A stretch of DNA of 64,000 nucleotides from Sagittula sp. P11. Its GTDB lineage: Bacteria > Pseudomonadota > Alphaproteobacteria > Rhodobacterales > Rhodobacteraceae. The first letter of the stretch is position 1. Each line of letters starts with the position of its first letter. Below the pieces are notes generated by a model. It saw only the letters and a list, made by a program, of their open reading frames with translations. It was not told where the DNA came from and did no database searches. The stretch spans positions 1,798,001 through 1,862,000 of the forward strand of contig NZ_CP021913.1 of the NCBI RefSeq assembly GCF_002814095.1, in the 5' to 3' direction. The position numbers and the translations under genes are program-made. Positions 52,129 through 64,000 of the stretch are shown here, one piece after another.

Positions 52129-53678
52129 CGGATCAGACTTTCCCCTGTCATTTCATCGGGTTGCGGCAGGTCCATCAGCGCCAGCAGCGTCGGCGCCACA
52201 TCTGCCAGCCGCCCATCCGCCAGCGATGCGCCCTCCGGCCCGCCGAACAGGATCACCGGAACGAGGTTCGTCGTATGCGCCGTATGCGGCCCGCCGGTTT
52301 CCGGATCGACCATCGTCTCGCAGTTGCCGTGGTCGGCGATCACCAGCAGGGCACCGCCGGTTTGCTCAAGCTTCTCAACCACTTGTCCAAGGCCATGGTC
52401 CACCGCCTCGCAAGCCTTGATGGCCGCGTCCAGATCGCCGGTGTGGCCGACCATATCGGGGTTCGCGTAGTTCACGACGATCAGGTCATAGCCTTTGCCG
52501 ATGGCTTCAAGGAACTTCTCCGTGACCTCGCCCGCGCTCATTTCCGGTTGCATGTCGTAGGTCGCGACCTTGGGCGACTTCGGCATGAAGCGGTCTTCGT
52601 GCGGCTCCGGGGTTTCCTTGCCGCCGTTCAGGAAGAAGGTCACATGCGGGTATTTTTCCGTCTCGGCGAGGCGGAACTGCGTCTTGTCGTGCTTGGCCAC
52701 CCATTCGCCCAAAGTGTTGACGATCTCGCGCTTCGGAAAGGCCGTGGTCATGTATTTGCCGTGCGCCTCGGAGTATTCGACCATGCCGAGACAGGCGGAG
52801 AGCGCGGGCTTCTCACGCGCGAAACCGTCGAAGTCCGGCGCGGCGATGGCGGCGAGGATCTCGCGCGCGCGGTCGGCGCGGAAGTTCAGGAAGAACAGCC
52901 CGTCGCCTTTGCCAAACCCTTGATATCCTTCGATGACAGAGGGCTTGATGAACTCGTCGCCCTGGCCCCGCTCCGCGTACCCGGCCTTGATCGCGGCCTC
53001 TGGCGTGGGGTGCGTGCCGCCGTTCGGGAAGGCATCGGCGTTGCTGTCGGCATAGGCGGTCATGGCGCGGTAGGCCGCCTCAACCCGTTCCCAGCGGTTG
53101 TCGCGGTCCATGGCGTAGTAGCGCCCGATCACCGTGGCGAAGCGCACCGGGCCGGTGTTGTCCTCCGGGATGTCCAGCTCTTCACGAAGGTTAGCGATAT
53201 AATTGAGCGCGCATTTCGGATCGGTGTCGCGGCCGTCCGTCAGGATGTGCAGCCAGACCTCAAGCCCCTGATCCCGCATCATTTTCGCGGCGGCGATCAT
53301 GTGGCTGACATGGGCGTGCACCCCGCCGTCGGAGGTCAGCCCCGCAAGGTGCACCTTGCCGCCGGCTTCGTTAACGGCGCCGCAGAAATCGAGGATCTCC
53401 TTGTTTTCGAAGAAGCTTTTGTCCTCGATGGCAAGGTCGATCTGGCCAAGGTCCATGGCCACCACCCGGCCCGCGCCGATGTTGGTGTGCCCCACTTCGG
53501 AGTTCCCCATCTGCCCGGTCGGCAGACCCACGTCAGGCCCGTGGGTGATCAGCGTCGCATGCGGACAGGTCGCCATAAGCCTGTCGATTGTCGGGGTTTT
53601 TGCCAGCGCGGGGGCGTTGTTCGCCGTCTCTTCGCGCAGGCCCCAGCCGTCGAGAATGGTAAGGATGACGGGTTTCAT
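52125..53678 (-). CDS. gpmI: 2,3-bisphosphoglycerate-independent phosphoglycerate mutase
   Basis: A 517-residue manganese enzyme interconverting 3- and 2-phosphoglycerate. It belongs to the alkaline phosphatase superfamily: PVILTILDGWGLRE with the metal Asp10, GNSEVGHTNIGAGRVV with the catalytic Ser, HAHVSHMIAAAKMM, GRYYAMDRDNRWERV, and the C-terminal YANPDMVGHTGDLDAAIKACE and DHGNCE. It leads the gpmI-envC-ctpA operon; this grouping of glycolysis and division genes is common in alphaproteobacteria. Copy 2 of the duplicated element lies 104-160 bases upstream. Confidence 0.96.
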   Translation of the reverse strand: MKPVILTILDGWGLREETANNAPALAKTPTIDRLMATCPHATLITHGPDVGLPTGQMGNSEVGHTNIGAGRVVAMDLGQIDLAIEDKSFFENKEILDFCGAVNEAGGKVHLAGLTSDGGVHAHVSHMIAAAKMMRDQGLEVWLHILTDGRDTDPKCALNYIANLREELDIPEDNTGPVRFATVIGRYYAMDRDNRWERVEAAYRAMTAYADSNADAFPNGGTHPTPEAAIKAGYAERGQGDEFIKPSVIEGYQGFGKGDGLFFLNFRADRAREILAAIAAPDFDGFAREKPALSACLGMVEYSEAHGKYMTTAFPKREIVNTLGEWVAKHDKTQFRLAETEKYPHVTFFLNGGKETPEPHEDRFMPKSPKVATYDMQPEMSAGEVTEKFLEAIGKGYDLIVVNYANPDMVGHTGDLDAAIKACEAVDHGLGQVVEKLEQTGGALLVIADHGNCETMVDPETGGPHTAHTTNLVPVILFGGPEGASLADGRLADVAPTLLALMDLPQPDEMTGESLIR

Positions 53679-53781
53679 GATCTGCGCCTCCGGACTGCCC
53701 TGCGCTGTCCTGTAACAGAGCCGGAGCGCGATGTGGAGAGCGCGCGGGTCAATGCTGCGTGCGGTGGCTTAACCCTGCCCG

Positions 53782-53838
53782 GTTAACGCCTCGTTATGGT
53801 GAGTCCCGGCCGGTTCAGGGGGTCGAACCGGCCGGTTG
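53782..53838 (-). repeat. 57-bp duplicated intergenic element, copy 2 (upstream of gpmI)
   Basis: The reverse complement matches 6756-6812 along its whole length, with the same AACCGGCCGGTT palindrome, GACTC and GTTAAC. A second TTAA again follows ten bases after the first. It points toward gpmI as copy 1 points toward rplS. The 360-base region 53679-54038 between gpmI and mipA otherwise holds no gene. Confidence 0.8.
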
Positions 53839-54038
53839 TTAACCATGCCCGCCGCCCGCGAATCGGCAGTCCGGCGCCTTTCGCCGGGATCCGGCGTCGC
53901 GCCGCCGCGCGCGCCGTTCCGCCGATCACGACTGCGTGAAGGTGACGCGGGGACCCCACTTTCGGAGCGGCGCCGCTGGCACCCGGGGGCGCGCGTGCTA
54001 CGCTCGGGTCAAATGCCTTTCCCCTGGAGACCCATCCT

Positions 54039-54773
54039 ATGACGCTGACCCACCGGCTTTCCGTCCTGGCCCTGGCCGCCTCTGCCCTGCCCGCAGCCGC
54101 GCAGGAACGCGCGCTGTCCTTCGAACTGGGGCTTGGTGTGCAATCGCGCCCGGCCTACGAGGGGTCGGACGAATATGTCGCCGGTCCGGCGCTGGGGGCA
54201 TCGGTCACGACCTTCCGGATGCTGGGCCTCGACATCGACCGGGGCGACGGCATGGGCTTCGGCTTCGGCCCGTCCTTCCGCTACCTGCCGGAGCGCGAGG
54301 CGTCCGACTATTCCCGCCTGACCGGCATCGACGACGTGGACGCGGCGCTCGAACTGGGCGGCCGGGTGTCCTACCGCTGGCCGTCGGTGGAGGTCTGGGG
54401 CGCGGTGCGCAAGGGTGTCACCGGGCACGAAGGCGTGGTCGGCGACCTGGGTTCGGACGTGGTGCACGACTACGGCCAGGGAACGGAGGTCCGCTTCGGC
54501 CCGCGCCTGTCCTTTGCCAACGACGAATACATGGACACCTATTTCGCCGTCCCGACCGGCGCGACGCTGCCGGCCTATTCGGCGGACGGCGGGCTGTACA
54601 CGGCCGGGCTGGAGTTCACCGTGCGGCACGACTTCTCGGAGGTCTGGGCGGTCGAGGGCGCGCTCGGCTGGACCCGGCTGGTGGGCGACGCGGGCGACTC
54701 CCCGGTCGTACAGGACCGCGACAGCGGCACGGTCAGCGTGAAACTGATCCGGACGTTCGACTGGCGGTGGTGA
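54039..54773 (+). CDS. MipA/OmpV family outer-membrane protein
   Basis: A 244-residue protein with a signal peptide (RLSVLALAASALPAAAQE) and alternating-residue strands of an outer-membrane beta barrel; GLGVQSRPAYEGSDEYVAGPALG near the start and the final FDWRW, ending in an aromatic, are typical of MipA/OmpV. The family takes part in wall-synthesis scaffolds or outer-membrane transport, but the role here is unknown. The start has GGAG-like sequence (CTGGAG) upstream. Confidence 0.9.
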   Translation: MTLTHRLSVLALAASALPAAAQERALSFELGLGVQSRPAYEGSDEYVAGPALGASVTTFRMLGLDIDRGDGMGFGFGPSFRYLPEREASDYSRLTGIDDVDAALELGGRVSYRWPSVEVWGAVRKGVTGHEGVVGDLGSDVVHDYGQGTEVRFGPRLSFANDEYMDTYFAVPTGATLPAYSADGGLYTAGLEFTVRHDFSEVWAVEGALGWTRLVGDAGDSPVVQDRDSGTVSVKLIRTFDWRW

Positions 54774-54960
54774 GGGACGTGTCGAAGACCCTCTTTGCAA
54801 AAGCGCCGTCTTCCGACTGATCGGCGTACCCGGCGCGGAACAAGGCCGAAGGCCGCCGCGCCAGAGACGACGCGCCCCTATGCGGCGGCTCTCTGGATGG
54901 TCCTGGTTTGACCTTCGAGGTCCTACGGATGTGTAGGGATAAAGCGCACCCGAACTAAGG

Positions 54961-55935
54961 ATGGCGAGCCGCCGCGCGCGCCGTCACTGGCGCCGCTTGC
55001 ACAAGCAATCGTTCTCATACAACTTAAGAAAGGAACCCGTGTTTTCAAAAGGTGGACGCTTGCTTGGCCTCATAGTCTTTATCCTAGTGTGCGTGGCCTC
55101 CTATCAATTCCTATCTACAGCCGCGGAGCGAAGACTTAATCGTTCGAGGCTGGAGGCAATACTGTCTCGTCCCGCAAATTGGTTTGCGATTGTCCTTATT
55201 GCCTGGGCATCGACATTCTTCACCATGCCTGCATTCTTTCCTCCATCGGACAAGTTAGGGACCGGGGAGGCTGGCGACATGTTTGGCGCAGTCACCTCAC
55301 TTTTCTCCGGACTGGCCTTCTCCGGACTAGTGTGGACGCTTATCCTCCAAAAAAAGGAACTTGGCCTGCAGCGCGAGGAATTGCGTCAAACGCGGAAGGT
55401 TTTTGAACGCCAAGCGTTCGAAACCACGTTTTTCAATCTTCTTGAAAGTCTCGAATCCTACATTTCCTCTCTCGAAGTATCTTCACGAAAGCCCAATGAT
55501 ACAGAATATCGAGCGAAAGGGCGCCGCGCACTGCGAATTATCGCAAACGAATGTAGAGACCTTGATGCAGGAACCCGAATGTACGTGACCGATAGCGCAA
55601 AAATTGAAATGGCGCTCATAGACTTATATGAGCGCCATTTTAAAAAGTATGAAATCGAACTGGCCCCTTACTACAGGTCACTATTCAACGTCTTCAGACA
55701 CATTCGCATTTCAGACTTATCAGAAGAAGAGAAATTTAAGTTCGGAAAGATCGTGCGCGCCCGACTGTCCAGTCCCGAAATCTATCTGATAGTTGTTAAC
55801 GGCCTTTCATCAAACAAAGACGGTTACACGAAGTCCATATCTGAGTTCGGCCTACTTAGGCACTTGCCCGAAACGTGGGCAAGTGATTTGCCAAGTGCGC
55901 GCGCGACTTTCGGGGAAGGTGCTTACCGGGAGTAA
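54961..55935 (+). CDS. putative phage abortive-infection protein (putAbiC-like)
   Basis: A 324-residue protein with two membrane helices (about 34-52 and 73-92) and a third hydrophobic segment GDMFGAVTSLFSGLAFSGLVWTLIL, quoted in part as MFGAVTSLFSGLAFSGLVW, followed by a coiled region QKKELGLQREELRQTRKVFE and a cytosolic domain starting ERQAFETTFFNLLE. This string is the hallmark of the putAbiC family of suspected anti-phage proteins. DNA is low in GC from about 55010. The first about 17 codons are GC-rich and Arg-rich, so GTG 55039 (AAGGA upstream) may be the true start. It ends four bases from the carB stop. Confidence 0.75.
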   Translation: MASRRARRHWRRLHKQSFSYNLRKEPVFSKGGRLLGLIVFILVCVASYQFLSTAAERRLNRSRLEAILSRPANWFAIVLIAWASTFFTMPAFFPPSDKLGTGEAGDMFGAVTSLFSGLAFSGLVWTLILQKKELGLQREELRQTRKVFERQAFETTFFNLLESLESYISSLEVSSRKPNDTEYRAKGRRALRIIANECRDLDAGTRMYVTDSAKIEMALIDLYERHFKKYEIELAPYYRSLFNVFRHIRISDLSEEEKFKFGKIVRARLSSPEIYLIVVNGLSSNKDGYTKSISEFGLLRHLPETWASDLPSARATFGEGAYRE

Positions 55936-55939
55936 GCAC

Positions 55940-59302
<3,363 letters not shown>

Positions 59303-59445
59303 GGAGAACCTCGTCTGGCGGCGTGTTTCAGCGGGGCAGGGACTCGCCTGTCCTGCCCGCAAATTGTGGCGGTTATAGACGGGCGTCGCGCGGGTTCAAC
59401 CCCCAAGCTGACGCAGGAGGCCGCGCGGCGTCGCACCACGCGGAA

Positions 59446-59470
59446 AGGGGCGGATCGGCGACCCGCCCCT
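59446..59470 (-). terminator. terminator after the cyclopropane synthase-like gene
   Basis: An eight-base-pair stem AGGGGCGG / CCGCCCCT followed by TTT on the minus strand, about 75 bases past the stop. The sequence between gene and hairpin includes CCTCCGGCGGGGAGGTATTTATC, quoted in part (GGCGGGGAGGTATTTAT), a motif I recall as frequent after roseobacter genes. Confidence 0.6.
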
Positions 59471-59544
59471 CCTTCATCTTGGCGATAAATACCTCCCCGC
59501 CGGAGGCGTCCCGCAACCGCCACCCGCGGGTGGCCGGGACGGGC

Positions 59545-60771
59545 TCACTCCGCCGCCATGCGGTGATCCTCCGCCTCGGACGCATACAGGTAGTCGCGGG
59601 TGATCGGCACCGCGTCCATGCGCTTGGCGAGCTGCCACTGCTGGACGTGCAGCGTGCCGATCCGGAAGGATACCTCCATCGAGGTCAGGTAGAAGCGGAA
59701 CATGCGGACAAAGCGCGTGTCGAACATCTTCTCGATCCGGTCGGACTGCGCCTCGAACCGCATCCGCCAGGCGTGAAGCGTCTTGGCGTAATGCAGGCGC
59801 AGCGCCTCGTCGTCGGACTGGAAGAGCCAGGCCTTCTCGATCGCACCGTAGATCTCGGAGGCGGAGGGCGCGTAGCTGCCCGGAAAGATGTAGCGGTCGA
59901 TCCACGGGTTGTTGGCACGCGGCGGCCCGGATTTCACGATGGAATGGATCAGCGCGATGCCGTCGGCGCCCATCAGGTCCGAGACCTTGGCGAAGTACTC
60001 GTCGAAATGCGGGGCGCCCACGTGTTCCAGCATCCCCACCGACACCACCCGGTCGAATTCCTCGTCGAGCTTGCGGTAATCCAGCAGGCGGAAGTCGGTC
60101 ACGTCCTCCAGCCCTTCGGCACGGGCGCGGGCCTGCGCGGTGGCAAGCTGGTTCTCCGACAGGGTCACGCCGGTCACCCGTGCGCCGTGGTCGCGCGCCA
60201 GTGTCAGCCCCAGCCCGCCCCAGCCGCAGCCGATGTCCAGCACCCGCATCCCCGGCTCGATCAGCAGCTTCGAGGCGATATGCGCCTTCTTGGCCTCCTG
60301 CGCCTCGTCCAGCGTCATGTCGGGCCGCGGCCAGTAGGCACAGGAATACTGCATGTCCCGGTCGAGGAAGAGCGCGTAGAGATCGTCGGAGATGTCGTAG
60401 TGATGCGCCACGTTCCGCTTCGACTTGAGCGGGTTGTTGCGCTGGATGACGCCGCGCAGCGCGGTCCGGGCCTTCAGCGCGCCCATGTACCACCCCGGCA
60501 TCCGGTTGTAGCTTTCGTTTTCCAGCAGAAGCGTCATGAAGCCGGTCAGGTCGTCCCCGTCGATGCGGAGCGTGCCGTCCATGTAGCACTCTCCCAGCGC
60601 CAGCGCGGGCTGCGTCACGAGCCGCCTGACCGACTCGTCGGAGGTGATGTTCACCATGATCTCGGGACTGCCCTGTCCGTACGTGCCGGTCTGGTCATCC
60701 GGACCGACGACGCAGAGCCTGCCCCTGACGATCATCCGTTTCAGCATTCTGTCGAGTACGGTCCACCACAT
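59545..60771 (-). CDS. cfa: cyclopropane-fatty-acyl-phospholipid synthase family protein
   Basis: A 408-residue SAM-dependent enzyme that adds a methylene across double bonds of membrane phospholipid chains. Seen: HYDISDDLYALFLDRDMQYSCAYW (in part), SAM loop MRVLDIGCGWGGLGLTLA, GVTLSENQLATAQ, VSVGMLEHVG, and the downstream FPGSYAPSASEIY and RMFRFYLTSMEVSFR. The N-terminal domain is present. ATG 60771 was chosen; it follows a GGGGG site, while longer readings cross the divergent promoter region with aspS. Confidence 0.9.
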   Translation of the reverse strand: MWWTVLDRMLKRMIVRGRLCVVGPDDQTGTYGQGSPEIMVNITSDESVRRLVTQPALALGECYMDGTLRIDGDDLTGFMTLLLENESYNRMPGWYMGALKARTALRGVIQRNNPLKSKRNVAHHYDISDDLYALFLDRDMQYSCAYWPRPDMTLDEAQEAKKAHIASKLLIEPGMRVLDIGCGWGGLGLTLARDHGARVTGVTLSENQLATAQARARAEGLEDVTDFRLLDYRKLDEEFDRVVSVGMLEHVGAPHFDEYFAKVSDLMGADGIALIHSIVKSGPPRANNPWIDRYIFPGSYAPSASEIYGAIEKAWLFQSDDEALRLHYAKTLHAWRMRFEAQSDRIEKMFDTRFVRMFRFYLTSMEVSFRIGTLHVQQWQLAKRMDAVPITRDYLYASEAEDHRMAAE

Positions 60772-60863
60772 CGTATACCCCCATACGGTTGTCAGAAGAC
60801 TGCTTTCCCAAACGTTAATCTTCGTTAATGGTTCCCTTCGGTCCAGCGTTTTTTGCGCCGCTC

Positions 60864-60892
60864 TTGACTTCCCGGGGCTGGAACGGTGTATC
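60864..60892 (+). promoter_or_regulatory. likely aspS promoter
   Basis: TTGACT (60864-60869), 17 bases, then TGTATC (60887-60892), 37 bases before the aspS start. A TTAA-N6-TTAA pair (near 60816-60829) lies in the same divergent region, one base short of CtrA spacing. Confidence 0.55.
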
Positions 60893-60928
60893 GGCGCCTG
60901 ATCAAGCCGCTTTTTGAGGGGAGCCGTC

Positions 60929-62710
60929 ATGCACGCCTACCGCAGCCACACCTGCGCCGATCTGACCAAGGATAACGTGGGCGAGACCGTGCGCCTGTCG
61001 GGCTGGGTGCATCGCATCCGAGACCACGGCGGCATCCTGTTCATCGACCTGCGCGACCACTTCGGCACCACGCAGGTGCTGTGCGACCCCGACAGCCCGG
61101 CCTTCAAGGACGTGGAGAAGGTGCGCTCCGAATGGTGCATCCGCATCGACGGCAACGTGAAGGCGCGCGACCCGGAGCTGGTGAACCCCAAGCTGCCGAC
61201 CGGCGAGATCGAGGTCTTCGTCCGTGACCTCGAGGTTCTGGGGCAGGCGCAGGAACTGCCGCTGATGGTCTTCGGCGAACAGGAATACCCCGAAGAGACA
61301 CGCCTGAAGTACCGTTACCTCGACCTGCGCCGCGAGAACATGCAGCGCAACATGACGCTGCGCTCGGACGTGGTGGCGTCGATGCGCAAGCGGATGTGGG
61401 ACAAGGGCTTCCGCGAGTACCAGACGCCGATCATCACCGCCTCCTCGCCCGAAGGCGCGCGCGACTTCCTCGTGCCGTCGCGCCTGCATCCGGGCCGGTT
61501 CTACGCGCTGCCGCAGGCGCCGCAGCAGTTCAAGCAGCTGATCATGGTGTCGGGCTTCGACAAGTATTTCCAGATCGCGCCCTGCTTCCGCGACGAGGAC
61601 CCGCGGGCCGACCGTTCGCCCACCGACTTCTACCAGCTCGACCTTGAGATGTCGTTCGTGGAGCAGCAGGACGTGTTCGACACGATTTCCCCGGTGATCG
61701 CGGGTGTCTTCGAAGAGTTCGGCGGCGGCAAGTCGGTGGACGCGCCCGAGAGCTGGCCGCAGATCCCCTACAAGGAAGCGGCGCTAAAGTACGGCACCGA
61801 CAAGCCCGACCTGCGCAACCCGATCGTGATGCAAGACGTGTCCGAGCATTTCCGCGGCTCCGGCTTTGCGATCTTCGCCAAGCTGCTTGAGCAGGATGGC
61901 ACCGAGATCCGCGCCATCCCCGCCCCCACGGGCGGCAGCCGCAAGTTCTGCGACCGGATGAACGCCTGGGCCCAGAAAGAGGGCCTGCCGGGCATGGGCT
62001 ACATCTTCTGGCGCGATCAGGGCGAGGGCATGGAAGCCGCCGGTCCGCTGGCCAAGAACATCGGGCCGGAGCGCACTGAGGCGATCCGCGAGCAGCTTGG
62101 CCTTGGTGTCGGCGACGCGGCGTTCTTCCTTGGCGGCAAGCCCGCCTCCTTCCAGAAGGTCGCCGGCCGCGCGCGTGACGTGCTCGGCCATGACCTGGGC
62201 CTCATCGACGAGAACCGCTTTGCCTTTGCGTGGATCGTGGACTTCCCGATCTACGAAAAGGACGAGGAAACCGGCGAGATCGACTTCGAGCACAACCCGT
62301 TCTCCATGCCGCAGGGCGGGATGGAGGCGCTGCAAGGCGATCCGATGGCGGTGAAGGGCTACCAGTACGACCTCGCCTGCAACGGCTACGAACTGGTGTC
62401 CGGCGCGATCCGGAACCACAAGCCGGAGGTGATGCTGAAAGCCTTCGAACTGGCGGGCTACGGCGCGGACGAGGTGAAGGCGCGCTTCGGTGCGCTGTTC
62501 AACGCCTTCCACTACGGCGCCCCGCCGCACGGTGGCTGCGCCGCGGGCATCGACCGGATCGTGATGCTGCTGGCGGGTACGTCGAACATCCGCGAGGTCA
62601 TCATGTTCCCGATGAACCAGCGCGCCGAGGACCTGATGATGAACGCGCCCTCCGATCCGACCAGCGATCAGCTGATGGAGCTGGGCCTGCGGATCATGCC
62701 GCGCGAGTGA
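60929..62710 (+). CDS. aspS: aspartate--tRNA(Asp/Asn) ligase
   Basis: A 593-residue class II synthetase. N-terminal anticodon-binding OB fold (about 1-110: [26 protein letters not shown], in part), motif 1 around [25 protein letters not shown], motif 2 [24 protein letters not shown] (in part), the bacterial GAD insertion (about 285-420), and motif 3 [21 protein letters not shown]. The residues near Thr/Ser after [13 protein letters not shown] do not settle discrimination, so it may be of the non-discriminating type also charging tRNA-Asn, as in many alphaproteobacteria. The start has GAGGGGAG upstream and a terminator follows. Confidence 0.96.
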   Translation: MHAYRSHTCADLTKDNVGETVRLSGWVHRIRDHGGILFIDLRDHFGTTQVLCDPDSPAFKDVEKVRSEWCIRIDGNVKARDPELVNPKLPTGEIEVFVRDLEVLGQAQELPLMVFGEQEYPEETRLKYRYLDLRRENMQRNMTLRSDVVASMRKRMWDKGFREYQTPIITASSPEGARDFLVPSRLHPGRFYALPQAPQQFKQLIMVSGFDKYFQIAPCFRDEDPRADRSPTDFYQLDLEMSFVEQQDVFDTISPVIAGVFEEFGGGKSVDAPESWPQIPYKEAALKYGTDKPDLRNPIVMQDVSEHFRGSGFAIFAKLLEQDGTEIRAIPAPTGGSRKFCDRMNAWAQKEGLPGMGYIFWRDQGEGMEAAGPLAKNIGPERTEAIREQLGLGVGDAAFFLGGKPASFQKVAGRARDVLGHDLGLIDENRFAFAWIVDFPIYEKDEETGEIDFEHNPFSMPQGGMEALQGDPMAVKGYQYDLACNGYELVSGAIRNHKPEVMLKAFELAGYGADEVKARFGALFNAFHYGAPPHGGCAAGIDRIVMLLAGTSNIREVIMFPMNQRAEDLMMNAPSDPTSDQLMELGLRIMPRE

Positions 62711-62746
62711 GCCCGGGCCATAGGCCTCTGCCCATGTGACAAAGTG

Positions 62747-62776
62747 AAAGGGTGCCTCCGGGGAGGCACCCTTTTT
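62747..62776 (+). terminator. aspS terminator
   Basis: A twelve- to thirteen-base-pair stem around AAGGGTGCCTCC / GGAGGCACCCTT with a GG-centred tight loop, continuing into TTTTT. Confidence 0.88.
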
Positions 62777-63192
62777 CGTTTACGGAGGGAGAGAGAGTAT
62801 TCCGCCGGAGACCCCCCGGCACCCGCGGACATATGCGCCGGAAATCCGGCTGAATTTTTGAGGACTGCGACCTGCCCACCCAGTTGAAGCACATCTGGTC
62901 GCAGTCCTCGCTGCTGATCGGTCCGAAAGCGATCACGGTGATATCCGTCAACTCGTTCGATCCGAACACGGCTGCATAACTGTTGTCCCGGTGCCGGAAG
63001 CGCCCGCCATGGGGCGCCTTGGCACCTGCGACGTCACGCCGGTGCATGAGGTCGCGTATCCTTCCTTGTCTGCGTCCCGGGCTGGCCTGCCGCCTGCCCC
63101 GGCTTTCGTTTTCCGTCCGCCGCACCCGCGCCGGGCCGTCTGTACGTCCGACCCGTGCCAACCCCCGTTGCACGCATCGCAGGCGCAGCCCG
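62777..63192. other. non-coding stretch with possible decayed coding sequence
   Basis: About 415 bases without an intact gene. On the minus strand, 62850-63000 reads like natural protein (pieces such as RDNSYAAVFGSNELTDITVI and SSEDCDQMCFNWVGRSQ) but has no credible start and runs into low-complexity sequence; it may be a gene remnant. A GA-rich tract lies at 62785-62798. Confidence 0.4.
62860..62909. repeat. perfect 13-base inverted repeat with 24-base loop
   Basis: GAGGACTGCGACC (62860-62872) and GGTCGCAGTCCTC (62897-62909) are exact complements. On the minus strand the hairpin is followed by AAAAA, not Ts, so it is not a standard terminator for that strand. Confidence 0.75.
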
Positions 63193-63429
63193 TCAGTGCA
63201 GGCCGCTGCCCGGCGCCAGGATCTGCGGGTCGAGCGTCAGCACCGCGAAGACCATCGCCAGCGTTGCGGTGGTGACGAGCGCGAAGCGCATCTTGTCGTT
63301 GCAGCTTTCCGCAGCCTCGGGACCGTACTTCCGCATGAAGGCCCGTTTGACGAAACACTTCAGCATGAAGAGCGGAAACATCAGCGCCAGAATTGCCCCC
63401 GAAACCATCAGAGCGACTTGAGTTGCCAT
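63193..63429 (-). CDS. small two-helix membrane protein
   Basis: A 78-residue protein from ATG 63429, with GGAG eight bases upstream. Two hydrophobic helices (about 4-25, VALMVSGAILALMFPLFMLKC; about 48-65, FALVTTATLAMVFAVLTL) are joined by a basic loop (KRAFMRKYGPEAAESCNDKMR). Longer readings to the right start in an AT-rich region with no ribosome site. Function unknown. Confidence 0.65.
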   Translation of the reverse strand: MATQVALMVSGAILALMFPLFMLKCFVKRAFMRKYGPEAAESCNDKMRFALVTTATLAMVFAVLTLDPQILAPGSGLH

Positions 63430-63563
63430 TTCATAACTCCGTCTGCGGTTGTATCTGCAATTGGAGATTGTAAGGCAATTGTGGCGCGATTGCGGCAAAA
63501 GGGTGCGGAAATAGCGGTTTGTTAACTTTTGTATAGCCCGCACCCCAATCGTATAGGTTTCGC

Positions 63564-64000
63564 TCAGTCTTCGAGCGAATCCTCGCGCTTCTCGTCGATC
63601 AGACCGGCCTCTTCCTGCTTCCGCTTGAGGAAGCGCTCGCCGTATCCCTTGATCTCCGAGTCGTCGATAACCTCTTTTGCGCGCGAGAAAACTTCGTCTT
63701 CTTCCTCGTCGACGTGGTGTTCGTAGTCGTGCCGGAGGGTCTTGAACTTGGTCAGCCAGCCAGAGGACGACATGTCCATCTCGTTGAGCTCTTCCATCAG
63801 GTCGTCGAGCTGCTGGTGCTCGTGGACGGAGTGCCGTGCGGCGTCCTGACCCCAGGTCTTGGAGATCAGCTTGGAGTAGAATGTCTCTTCTTCCGCCGCG
63901 GCGTGAGCCTTCACGTCATGGTAGAACTCGTCCCATGCCGCCTTGCGCTCGTCCGAGGCGCCGGAGGTGTCGGAGATCTTCTCCAGCAGGTCCCGATGCC
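63564..64000 (-). CDS. hemerythrin/HHE domain protein (5' end cut by window edge)
   Basis: The reading is open from the window edge to a stop at 63564, giving the last 145 residues; the N-terminus lies outside. Iron-ligand positions of HHE proteins are visible: a first helix with HRDLLEKISDTS, then HAAAEEETFYSKL, HEHQQLDDLMEEL and HDYEHHVDEEEDEVF. These proteins bind a di-iron centre and sense or buffer oxygen, NO or iron. The acidic, Lys-rich C-terminus (KGYGERFLKRKQEEAGLIDE) is typical for the roseobacter form. A GTG at 63914 is internal, not the start. Confidence 0.88.
   Translation of the reverse strand, partial: HRDLLEKISDTSGASDERKAAWDEFYHDVKAHAAAEEETFYSKLISKTWGQDAARHSVHEHQQLDDLMEELNEMDMSSSGWLTKFKTLRHDYEHHVDEEEDEVFSRAKEVIDDSEIKGYGERFLKRKQEEAGLIDEKREDSLED

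Noticed and set aside
60810-60835. TTAA-N6-TTAA between cfa and aspS as a CtrA box
   Set aside because: Spacing is six, not seven bases, and the CtrA downstream half (TTAAC) is not matched.

Overview
The window is a piece of a high-GC alphaproteobacterial chromosome. Everything points to the Rhodobacterales (roseobacter group): the rimM/trmD/rplS/rpmE locus, a Hint-domain protein, DUF2794, SqrR-type operators upstream of a sulfide oxidoreductase, a CtrA-type box, and a GANTC (CcrM-type) site inside a duplicated intergenic element. Most of the window is core chromosome, with three low-GC accessory patches at positions 1-710, about 5100-6200 and about 55010-55935. No rRNA, complete tRNA, CRISPR array or transposase gene was found.

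Layout. 1-750: the end of a low-GC patch carrying a truncated membrane-protein gene. It stops at what looks like the 3' end of a tRNA gene followed by a terminator, so this may be one boundary of an integrated island. 788-7678: an acetyltransferase, a small membrane protein, rimM, an unknown gene, trmD, then a low-GC two-gene insertion of unknown function, then rplS and rpmE. 7702-12249 (minus): a membrane histidine kinase, a secreted amidase-like protein, a sodium:alanine-type symporter and a universal stress protein. 12508-16121: a DUF442/sulfide:quinone-reductase-like fusion and a SulP transporter, each behind the same promoter/operator arrangement. 16101-20326: a PPP-type phosphatase, a small oxidase-like membrane protein, serA and serC, the last with a structured leader. 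20508-27087: a phenylacetate catabolism cluster (paaR-like, paaK, thiolase, paaI on minus; paaZ, paaX on plus) without the ring-epoxidase genes.

27119-34102: DUF2794, an agmatinase-like ureohydrolase, an NlpC/P60 peptidase, an M17 aminopeptidase, a beta-carbonic anhydrase, hypotheticals, a structured non-coding stretch and asd. 34382-43237: a nucleoside-diphosphate-sugar 4,6-dehydratase with a CtrA-like box, a LOG-family protein, a threonine-dehydratase-like enzyme, and dapD and dapE flanking a hypothetical and a Hint protein; asd, dapD and dapE together belong to lysine/diaminopimelate synthesis. 43345-49626: rnr, a GST-like gene with a divergent WYL regulator, a lytic transglycosylase, a secreted protein and rppH. 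49672-53678 (minus): gpmI-envC-ctpA, linking glycolysis and cell-wall/division functions. 54039-64000: mipA, a putAbiC-like anti-phage candidate wedged against carB, carB, a cyclopropane-fatty-acid-synthase-like gene, aspS, a small membrane protein and a partial hemerythrin protein.

The most unusual observations are (i) a 57-bp element present upstream of both rplS and gpmI in the same orientation relative to the gene, (ii) matched ATTC-N8-GAAT operators between the -35 and -10 of the two sulfur genes, (iii) the low-GC pair of overlapping unknown genes splitting trmD from rplS, (iv) the putAbiC islet, and (v) the tRNA 3'-end remnant at the edge of the first patch.
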